From Chloroflexota bacterium (GTDB taxonomy: Bacteria > Chloroflexota > Dehalococcoidia > UBA3495), in NCBI GenBank assembly GCA_022563275.1, contig JADFNR010000096.1, forward strand, positions 1 to 13,244: a DNA stretch of 13,244 nucleotides, in the 5' to 3' direction. The notes beneath the pieces are model-generated. The model did not search any database. It was not told the origin of the DNA and was given only the letters and a program-made list of their open reading frames with translations. The translations under genes and the position numbers were made by a program. Shown here piece by piece: positions 6,268-11,892 of this stretch; position 1 is the stretch's first letter, and every line of letters starts with the position of its first letter.

Positions 6268-7290
6268 ATGCGAGTTACCTACCGGCTCGCCTCCAATAAC
6301 CTGGCTTCGGTGGCTGCCGAGGCCGCCTGGGCCGAGAACATGGGATACGACTCTGTATCCAGCAACGAGACGGCCCACGACTCGTTCCTGCCGCTGGCCC
6401 TGGCCGCGACCTCGACCAACCGGGTTACACTGGAGACACGGGTGGCCATCGCATTTCCCCGTTCCCCAATGGTCACCGCCTACCTGGCCCGGGACCTGCA
6501 GGACCTGTCCAAGGGACGCTTCCGGCTGGGGCTGGGCACCCAGGTCAAGGGACATATCGAGCGCCGCTTCTCCACCAACTGGGAGGCGCCGGGCCCGCGG
6601 TTAAGGGAGTACGTTCAATCCCTGCGGGCCATCTGGCACAGTTGGCAGACCGGTGAAAAGCTGGACTACCACGGCAAAAGCTACAATTTTTCGCTGATGA
6701 CTCCCTTCTTCACCCCCGGCCCCAGCGAATACCCCGAGCCAGAGGTGTTCACCGCCGCTGTGAACTCTTACAACTGCCAGGTTGCAGGAGAGGTGTCCGA
6801 CGGGTTGATGCTCCACAGCCTGACCTCGCCCGAGTACGTGCGGCAGGTGGTTCGTCCAGCCGTGGATAAGGGGGCCCAGAAGGCCGGCCGGGACAGCAAC
6901 GCATTGAAGATCACCGGAGGCGGCTTCATCATCACGGGACCGGACCGTTCCAGCATCCTCGCGATGCAGGCCGACGTGCGCCGGCGCATCGCTTTCTACG
7001 CCTCGACCAGGTCATATTTCCCTGTTCTGGAGGCCCATGGTTTCCAGGAGGTCGGCCAACAACTCCACGAGATGTCCTTGAAGGGCGAGTGGGCCGAGAT
7101 GGGAGAGTTGGTCAGCGACGAGATGCTGGATGCCTTCTGCGTATCCGGCGAATACGACGAGATTGCCGACAAGTTCGTGGAGCGTTACGGAGGCCTGTTG
7201 GACGAGGTGAGTTTCACCGTCTACAGCCAGGACCCGCCCGAAGAAGCCCAGTTGCGGAAGATGGTCCGCCGGCTCCAGGAGTTGAGCTAG
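6268..7290 (+). CDS. LLM class flavin/F420-dependent oxidoreductase (TIGR03617-like)
   Basis: A 340-residue TIM-barrel protein of the bacterial luciferase-like superfamily. Features are the N-terminal strand and helix with AAEAAWAENMGYDSVSSNET (16-35), a block about residues 50-70 (RVTLETRVAIAFPRSP), DLSKGRFRLGLGTQVKGHIE (79-98), the helix LREYVQSLRAIWHSWQTGEKLDYHGKSY (112-139), and VAGEVSDGLMLHSLTSPEYV (172-191). GLGTQVKGHIERRF is characteristic of the F420-type subgroup named TIGR03617. The cofactor may be F420 or FMN; the sequence alone does not decide. The ATG at 6268 lies 2 bp after the pterin dehydratase stop and uses an AGGCAGG ribosome site inside that gene. The MetE-like gene follows after 37 bp. 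Substrate unknown. Confidence 0.9.
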   Translation: MRVTYRLASNNLASVAAEAAWAENMGYDSVSSNETAHDSFLPLALAATSTNRVTLETRVAIAFPRSPMVTAYLARDLQDLSKGRFRLGLGTQVKGHIERRFSTNWEAPGPRLREYVQSLRAIWHSWQTGEKLDYHGKSYNFSLMTPFFTPGPSEYPEPEVFTAAVNSYNCQVAGEVSDGLMLHSLTSPEYVRQVVRPAVDKGAQKAGRDSNALKITGGGFIITGPDRSSILAMQADVRRRIAFYASTRSYFPVLEAHGFQEVGQQLHEMSLKGEWAEMGELVSDEMLDAFCVSGEYDEIADKFVERYGGLLDEVSFTVYSQDPPEEAQLRKMVRRLQELS

Positions 7291-7327
7291 GCGTCGTAGC
7301 CGCAGTTAGGATCAGAGGTGAATCGTC

Positions 7328-8374
7328 ATGCCAAACACTAGGACGGCACATCTTGTGGGCAGCATACCCTTGCCCGATGCGGAAACTGTTTTCCGCACGG
7401 TCTCTCAAGCGCTGGGGTCCTCTATCCGGCGCATACCCGACGGTGAGACGGGCGACCGGATCCGTTGGATCTGGTTTCAACGGGCCATGCTGGAAAGCCA
7501 CCCCGACATGGAAATTGACACCGGCGTTGAGCCATTCCGTGTCTTCCAGTGGGACGGCAAAATGATCCGGGAAACGCCATGGATCAAGTTCAAGGATAAC
7601 GTCGATCCATCAGCCGTTTCTTTCCCCACCGGATACCGGGACGCGGCTGTGGAGTCGTACCAGGTCTACGCCCGGCTGCGCGACGAAGGCGTGATCGGCC
7701 CGAATGTCCGGTTTCAGGTCAGCATCCCCACCCCCATGGCCACGGCCTACATGTACATCAGCCCTGACGCCCGGGAAGCCTACATACCGGCCTACGAACG
7801 GTCTTTGGTGGAGGCGGTGTCGGGGATATTGGATGCCATCCCCCATGACCGGCTGGCGATCCAATGGGATGTCTGCCAGGAGGTGTTGCTGTTCGAAGAC
7901 TACTTCCAAGGCCGGCCCACCGACTACAAACAGCAGGTATTCGAGGAACTGGCCCGAATGGGAGGCCTTATTCCCGAGAGCGTGGAGCTTGGCTACCATT
8001 TGTGCTACGGATCACCCGCCGACGAGCATCTGGTGATGCCCAAGGACATGGGAATACTGGTGGAGATCGCCAACGGATTCGCATCCCGGTTGTCCCGCCG
8101 CTTGGATTTCCTCCATCTGCCGGTGCCCAAAGACCGCACCGATGCCGGCTATTTCGAGCCCCTGCGGTCCCTGACGGTCGCGGCTAACACCGAAGTGTTG
8201 TTGGGGCTGATCCACTACGACGACGCCCAAGGCGATGCGGCGCGGATCGCCACCGCCAGCGATTATCTAACGTCATTCGGCGTGGCCACCGAGTGCGGTT
8301 GGGGTAGGACCGATCCCGCACGCGTCGCCGGCCTGCTGGAGAGCCATGTCCGGGCGGCCAGGATTAGGTATTGA
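7328..8374 (+). CDS. MetE/UROD-like TIM-barrel protein (cobalamin-independent methionine synthase superfamily)
   Basis: A 348-residue protein that resembles the C-terminal barrel of MetE but is not full MetE (about 750 residues). The N-terminal segment HLVGSIPLPDAETVFRTVS, followed by RRIPDGETGDR, marks a family of standalone barrels usually left as hypothetical. Ligands that bind zinc in MetE have counterparts: H224 and C226 in GYHLCYGSP (222-230), like the MetE HxC, and C323 in TECGWGR (321-327), like the MetE DCGLKTR. IQWDVCQE (178-185) lies where MetE has its IQxDEP strand. A zinc-dependent methyl or thiol transfer is therefore possible but unproven. The ATG at 7328 follows GAGGTG by 7 bases. 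It is the last gene of the operon with the LLM enzyme. Its final 94 bp are repeated at 8754-8847. Confidence 0.85.
   Translation: MPNTRTAHLVGSIPLPDAETVFRTVSQALGSSIRRIPDGETGDRIRWIWFQRAMLESHPDMEIDTGVEPFRVFQWDGKMIRETPWIKFKDNVDPSAVSFPTGYRDAAVESYQVYARLRDEGVIGPNVRFQVSIPTPMATAYMYISPDAREAYIPAYERSLVEAVSGILDAIPHDRLAIQWDVCQEVLLFEDYFQGRPTDYKQQVFEELARMGGLIPESVELGYHLCYGSPADEHLVMPKDMGILVEIANGFASRLSRRLDFLHLPVPKDRTDAGYFEPLRSLTVAANTEVLLGLIHYDDAQGDAARIATASDYLTSFGVATECGWGRTDPARVAGLLESHVRAARIRY
8277..8370 (+). repeat. Direct repeat copy A: 3' end of the MetE-like gene
   Basis: These 94 bases encode FGVATECGWGRTD and the rest of the C-terminus of the MetE-like protein. They match 8754-8847 in 87 of 94 positions without gaps, in the same orientation. 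This copy is intact and in frame. Confidence 0.9.
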
Positions 8375-8411
8375 TTTATCCGTTACCGCAGTGGCTCCAC
8401 TTGGAACACGT

Positions 8412-8681
8412 TCAGAGGGTGTTGTGAAGTGGCAAGATGCGGGGCGCCGCAGGTGTGGCCCCCGTCCCAGAGATGAGGGGCACTAGGGTTTCCGAGAATG
8501 CACCCAGTAATGCCTCCGACTCCCAGACATCGACTATGAAAAGTCCCTTCTCCATGGAAGCGACCAGGTGGCTGATTCGGCCTTCCGGCGACCCGAGTCC
8601 GGCAGAATCTAGACCACTGAGGGTTTGGGCGTATTGCTCTTGGCTAAAATCCGGGAGCTCAAATATTGCGACAATGGCCAT
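8412..8681 (-). CDS. Small dimeric alpha/beta-barrel-like (ABM-type) hypothetical protein
   Basis: The likely protein starts MAIVAIFELPDFSQEQYAQ and has 89 residues. Segments are a first strand (IVAIFELP), a helix (SQEQYAQTLSGL), RISHLVASMEKGLFIVDVWES with alternating hydrophobics and the common VDVWES motif, EALLGAFSETLVPLI, and a C-terminal RILPLHNTL. This resembles short proteins of the dimeric alpha/beta-barrel (antibiotic biosynthesis monooxygenase) type that are usually unnamed. No catalytic residue can be assigned. The frame stays open to 8912, but the ATG at 8681 has GGAAGGTG about 6 bases upstream, and the family-like sequence begins there. The extra 77 residues are Arg- and Pro-rich and overlap the repeat fragment on the other strand. 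It lies between the two 94 bp repeats. Confidence 0.78.
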   Translation of the reverse strand: MAIVAIFELPDFSQEQYAQTLSGLDSAGLGSPEGRISHLVASMEKGLFIVDVWESEALLGAFSETLVPLISGTGATPAAPRILPLHNTL

Positions 8682-8718
8682 GGCGTGCACCTTCCTTTGC
8701 TGTTCTGGATTGGGAGAC

Positions 8719-8730
8719 ATATTACCATAG
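8719..8730 (-). promoter_or_regulatory. Extended -10 promoter element, copy 3 (small ABM-like gene)
   Basis: On the minus strand CTATGGTAATAT (8730-8719) resembles the CTATGCTAAAAT of the other two elements: TGG followed by TAATAT. The predicted start near 8712 gives a leader of about 30 bases that includes the GGAAGG ribosome site of the gene starting at 8681. The GCTCAAGGAA block is not present here, and no good -35 is seen. Confidence 0.4.
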
Positions 8731-8753
8731 GCCCCATCGTGGGCGAAGCGACA

Positions 8754-8848
8754 TCGGCGTGGCCACAGAGTGCGGTTAGGGTAGGACCGATCCCGCACGC
8801 GTCGCCGGCCTGCTGGAGAGCCATGCCCGGGCGGCCCGGATACGGTGA
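8754..8848 (+). pseudogene. Direct repeat copy B: decayed 3' fragment of the MetE-like gene
   Basis: This fragment reads GVATECG-stop-GRTDPARVAGLL and then ESHARAARIR before TGA. It is the last part of the MetE-like protein with TGG (Trp325) changed to TAG. Identity to 8277-8370 is 87/94, with most changes near the ends. Homology starts and stops abruptly: the bases before 8754 and after 8848 do not resemble the flanks of copy A. There is no start codon or ribosome site, so it is a remnant. Possible origins are a paralogue reduced by deletion or a partial duplication when the small gene was placed between the copies. Confidence 0.85.
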
Positions 8849-8884
8849 GCGGAGGTGGTTGTCCGGAGCGTCTTTCGTTGGCCC

Positions 8885-8904
8885 AAAAAGGCCGGCGCCG
8901 GGCC
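8885..8904 (-). terminator. Candidate intrinsic terminator of the second LLM gene
   Basis: On the minus strand, 24 bases past the stop at 8928, GGCCCGGCGCCGGCC (8904-8890) can fold as a GGCC/GGCC stem with a short loop and is followed directly by TTTTT (8889-8885). A wider TTGGCCC/GGGCCAA pairing spans about 8878-8906. The stem is short and the T tract ends in GGG, so efficiency is uncertain. Confidence 0.4.
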
Positions 8905-8927
8905 AAAATCACGATGCGACGGGTCGG

Positions 8928-10016
8928 CTATTGAAATTTGGGAAGGACTTTGGAGCCGAAAAGGTCCAAGGCCCGCATGACCTCGTCGTGGGTGGTGTCG
9001 CCCGCTTGAATCATGATTAAGAGTTGGTCCACCCCCAGCTTCGCCCACCGTTCCACGCCGCGGCAGACCGAGTCAACGTCGCCGCCAATCACTAAGCCGT
9101 CCTGAATCAGTTCGTCGTTGGTCCTTCGGAGGACGGCTTCCCGGACCCCTGGCCGCCTTCCGGCCGTCTGCTGACCTTCGTAGTACTCGCCTGTGTGACC
9201 GCTGAAGCGGACCCGCTGCAACTCAGAATCGTTGTCGCCTGCATACCACCGGGCCGCCGCGCAGGCTCTGTCGCGGCCCACGGTGTAATCCGCATCGATG
9301 CTGCCGATGGTGAAAGTCGCAACCTGATGATTGGCATAACCACCCACCGGGGAACATTGGGCCTCGGCCTCCCGGTAGGCCCTGATGGATGGCTCGATCT
9401 CGTCCGGCTCCGTCCCGTTGAAACCAAGAATCCCCAGTCCTTTTCGCGCCGCCTCGGCATAGGTGGCGGGCTGACTCCCGGCGACCCAAAGCGGCGGGTG
9501 CGGTTTTTGGACCGGTTTGGGGACCAGGTGGCGTTGGGGCAGGTCTGGGTACCACTTGCCCTGCCAACCAGGGAAAGGGTCGTTAAGGAACATGGAACAG
9601 ATTATTTCCAAGGACTCTTCCCACATCTCCTTGGACTGGTCCGAGGTAACTCCGAAGGCTTCGATGTGGTAGGGCGACGCACCTCTGCCGGTGCCGAACT
9701 CCACTCTTCCATCGGAGAGATGGTCAAGGGTGGAAACATATTCGACAACCCGGTAAGGATGGTTGCAGGGAAGGACCACCACCGCCAGCCCCAGCCTGAT
9801 TGTGGATGTGCGCTGGGCAAGGGCCGCCAAGAACAGTTCCGGGGCCGAGCTATGGCCGATTTCCGGGTAGAAATGGTGCTCGGTCTGCCAGTAGCAATCG
9901 AAGCCCACTGATTCGGCGTGCACCGCTTGCGCCATTGCCTCTTTGTATAGCAAGACCTCCCCATTCTCCCGCCAAGGCTTTGGCATCTGCAGTTGGCTGA
10001 AATACCCGAATTTCAT
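8928..10016 (-). CDS. LLM class flavin-dependent monooxygenase, bacterial luciferase-like
   Basis: A 362-residue TIM-barrel protein of the luciferase-like monooxygenase superfamily. MKFGYFSQLQMP begins the first strand. WQTEHHFYPE (43-52) carries the EHHF motif of the LuxA-like branch, followed by SSAPELFLAALAQRTSTIRLG, VVLPCNHPYRVVEYVSTLDHL (80-100), GRVEFGTGRGASPYH (103-117), HLVPKPVQKPHPPLWVAGSQP and a C-terminal GGDVDSVCRGVERWAKLGVD segment. The cofactor is probably reduced FMN or F420; the substrate is unknown. The frame is open to 10082, but the ATG at 10016 has AGGTG 6 bases upstream and starts where the family does. It shares little sequence with the LLM protein at 6268-7290, so they are distant paralogues. 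A T-tailed hairpin follows the stop, and the VOC gene lies upstream on the same strand. Confidence 0.92.
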   Translation of the reverse strand: MKFGYFSQLQMPKPWRENGEVLLYKEAMAQAVHAESVGFDCYWQTEHHFYPEIGHSSAPELFLAALAQRTSTIRLGLAVVVLPCNHPYRVVEYVSTLDHLSDGRVEFGTGRGASPYHIEAFGVTSDQSKEMWEESLEIICSMFLNDPFPGWQGKWYPDLPQRHLVPKPVQKPHPPLWVAGSQPATYAEAARKGLGILGFNGTEPDEIEPSIRAYREAEAQCSPVGGYANHQVATFTIGSIDADYTVGRDRACAAARWYAGDNDSELQRVRFSGHTGEYYEGQQTAGRRPGVREAVLRRTNDELIQDGLVIGGDVDSVCRGVERWAKLGVDQLLIMIQAGDTTHDEVMRALDLFGSKVLPKFQ

Positions 10017-10207
10017 AAGTGGCACCTTGGGCGCATGGCTGCTGAAGTTAGAGGGGTCAGGGTAATTTTGACGGAGCCGCAAGCGTTCGCCGGACGAAGA
10101 AATCCGTCCGGCGATGGCGCTTTGAGGCTTATCCCCTTCTGGATTCTCACCCTAGAAACCAGTCATCTGGGGTTTCAAACGACACTAGGCATTGATTGCA
10201 GAGGGGT
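10017..10207. other. Intergenic region with strong hairpin between VOC and LLM genes
   Basis: A perfect 10 bp inverted repeat, TCGCCGGACG (10087-10096) and CGTCCGGCGA (10105-10114), encloses an 8-base loop. A second imperfect hairpin, GAAACC (10155-10160) with GGTTTC (10171-10176), has CCAG/CTGG inside. Neither is followed by a T tract on either strand. They may stabilise the 3' end of the VOC mRNA, mark a factor-dependent end, or bind a regulator of the LLM gene. I see no convincing -35/-10 pair for the LLM gene, which could be read through from VOC. Confidence 0.5.
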
Positions 10208-10741
10208 TTAGCTCGACTTGACGGGCTGGGCCTTGTAGGCTTCCTCGACGAACCCCGATTGCTGCGTCCAGCGAACGTTTTCGGCGTCGTTGACTAGACC
10301 CACGCTGGCGCCCTGCGAGCTTTGGAGGCCGAGGGGGTGATAGACCAATTCGATCAAGTTGCCGTCTGGGTCGTTGAGGTAGGTGTAATGCTCGTTTGTA
10401 TCCTCGCGGCGGCCTTGGCCGGGGTCATCCCCGCCCGTGCTGGGCCCGAACGCTCCGCCCGCCGATCGGGAATACTTCACGCCAACCGAATCTAGATGAG
10501 AGAGCATTTCGTCCCAGTTTCCCACCTCTATGGCGAAGTGGACTCGGGGTACATCAATCACTTCCGGCGTGTCGCTGGTGTGAATCTCCCCGGTGCCAAT
10601 CCGCAGTTGAAGTTGTCTTTCGTTGAGCTTAGGGCCCCGGTCCAGAAATTGGGCGCCGAGGACGGTCTCGTACCATTCCCGGGTCCGCTGCCGGTCGGTG
10701 ATCTGGATATTGATGTGATGAATCATAGTTATCTTGGACAT
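10208..10741 (-). CDS. VOC family protein (glyoxalase/bleomycin resistance/dioxygenase superfamily)
   Basis: The 177-residue protein has two beta-alpha-beta-beta-beta repeats. Candidate metal ligands are H9 (MIHHINIQITD), H68 (PRVHFAIEV) and E131 (YLNDPDGNLIELVYHP, 121-136), the usual VOC arrangement. Known members isomerise, epimerise or oxygenate small molecules or bind antibiotics; this one cannot be assigned. A tail of about 40 residues (GLQSSQGASVGLVNDAENVR and onward) extends past the normal end of the fold. The start is decided by GGAGG at 10751-10747, 5 bases before the ATG at 10741. A further ATG at 10753 overlaps that ribosome site and is unlikely. It has its own promoter and precedes the LLM monooxygenase on the same strand by 191 bp. 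Confidence 0.9.
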   Translation of the reverse strand: MSKITMIHHINIQITDRQRTREWYETVLGAQFLDRGPKLNERQLQLRIGTGEIHTSDTPEVIDVPRVHFAIEVGNWDEMLSHLDSVGVKYSRSAGGAFGPSTGGDDPGQGRREDTNEHYTYLNDPDGNLIELVYHPLGLQSSQGASVGLVNDAENVRWTQQSGFVEEAYKAQPVKSS

Positions 10742-10787
10742 CGGAACCTCCATGCTTTTTGGTATCGTTCACAGAGCGATCGTGGCC

Positions 10788-10816
10788 ATTATCCGATATG
10801 TTTAGGCCTCTGGCAA
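10788..10816 (-). promoter_or_regulatory. Sigma70-type promoter of the VOC gene
   Basis: On the minus strand TTGCCA (10816-10811) and GATAAT (10793-10788) are separated by exactly 17 bases; each matches the consensus in 5 of 6 positions. The predicted start near 10781 leaves a leader of about 40 bases with GGAGG before the ATG at 10741. Confidence 0.65.
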
Positions 10817-11015
10817 CCGAAGTCCGAGATTCGGCATACACCCTAGCGTCCCGAATTCAGAATCCCGCAAGAACCCACGCAGCCATGCTGTGGGGCGGGG
10901 TTGGTTGAGAAAGGGACAGCGGCTCATTGAAAACAACCAAATGCGGCTGCATCATTGCGATGGCCCAATGGCTGCAAACACTTGGCTATTCGATGATTGA
11001 TTGCTGGACGGGTCA

Positions 11016-11750
11016 ATGGTGGACTTGGCGGCGGCTCCCGGCCCCTTCAAGCGGGGTAATGAAACCGGACTGACCTACGACCTCAAGATGGCGGCCTGGG
11101 AGTGGCTTTACCGTGAGGCGGGCTGCCGGGTCATCGGGTTGGAGGTCAAGTTGGAAGGGCCTGGCGGCCGCATCGTGGACCTGGCGGCGGTAGGGCCCGA
11201 GAACACTTTCTACATCGTCGAGGTCAAGTCCAGCAGATCTGACTTCTCCCGTGACGACCACACCGCCGGCGACTTCACGGAGCTTAAGGGACGGGGCCGC
11301 ACGGTCACGGGCCGCACCGGCCTGGCCAAGGAGACCCTGCGCCAGGCCATGGACTACGCCAAGGAGACCAATCCAGAGGCTTGGCGGGAGGTCCCGGCGC
11401 TCAAGCAGGCTGTGGCCGACTACCGCCGGGTGTCCGGCAAAGAAGTGGCCTACCGCAACCGAGTCGCTTCATTCAGTACCAAATTTCACGATCCAAAGTT
11501 CCTGGGGATCGCCGATTTCCACTACTTGATCGCCCCCAAGGGTGTGGTCGCCCGCGCCAGCCTGCCGCCCCAGTGGGGCTTGTTGGACGAAACATCGGCG
11601 GTCTCTCTTCCCGCACCCCGCAAAGTGGTCCGGAAGAACACGGGCATCGTCTCCAACTTCCTGCGGGCCATCGCCCGCAGCAACACCACATCTATGATGC
11701 GCTCCCAGGGGATGGCTTTTTCCAGGGTTGAAACGGGGTTTACACGTTAA
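11016..11750 (+). CDS. MmcB-family DNA repair protein, PD-(D/E)XK nuclease-like
   Basis: The approximately 244-residue protein begins with a helical region (LTYDLKMAAWEWLYREAGC). It then shows a PD-(D/E)XK core: RIVDLAAV (Asp55), then FYIVEVKSSRSDFSRDD with Glu69 and Lys71 as the ExK pair. Further on, KFLGIADFHYLIAPKGVVA gives the closing strands. This order matches the MmcB/DUF-type family linked to DNA repair in other bacteria; the reaction is not proven. A charged segment between the core and the closing strands (TELKGRGRTVTGRTGLAKET through the YRNRVASFSTKF region) looks like an insertion compared with short MmcB proteins. I prefer the ATG at 11016, with GGACGG 4 bases upstream. A TTG at 11001 is also in frame but has no ribosome site. 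The tail after about residue 200 is basic and low in family character. It converges on the DUF11 gene. Confidence 0.75.
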   Translation: MVDLAAAPGPFKRGNETGLTYDLKMAAWEWLYREAGCRVIGLEVKLEGPGGRIVDLAAVGPENTFYIVEVKSSRSDFSRDDHTAGDFTELKGRGRTVTGRTGLAKETLRQAMDYAKETNPEAWREVPALKQAVADYRRVSGKEVAYRNRVASFSTKFHDPKFLGIADFHYLIAPKGVVARASLPPQWGLLDETSAVSLPAPRKVVRKNTGIVSNFLRAIARSNTTSMMRSQGMAFSRVETGFTR

Positions 11751-11892
11751 AGTGGTTCGACGACACCACGATGACCGCACGAAGGGGACATCCGGTTCCA
11801 ATGAAGGCACCGAGGGTAATGGCTTGCCTGAGTGTGGCCTTATGAATCGAAGACGCACGTTCTTTCACGTTTCTCACCGTCTGGAGTGTGCA
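11751..11892. other. Intergenic gap between convergent MmcB-like and DUF11 genes
   Basis: No gene or T-tailed hairpin is supported. GTGGT/ACCAC just after the MmcB-like stop could form a weak 5 bp stem with an 8-base loop. A plus-strand frame from 11728 to 11949 overlaps both neighbours and has no recognisable protein character. Confidence 0.4.

Noticed and set aside
8277..8848. The 94 bp repeats as attachment sites of a small mobile element
   Set aside because: One copy is the coding 3' end of a protein gene, and the 383 bp interval holds no integrase or mobility gene. A duplication scar explains it more simply, though an att-like origin cannot be fully excluded.
8682..8912. N-terminal extension of the small ABM-like protein
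   Set aside because: The 77 extra residues are Arg- and Pro-rich and cover the repeat fragment. A good ribosome site and a promoter support the ATG at 8681.
10017..10082. N-terminal extension of the second LLM protein
   Set aside because: The family sequence begins at MKFGYFSQ (10016), which has AGGTG at the right distance.
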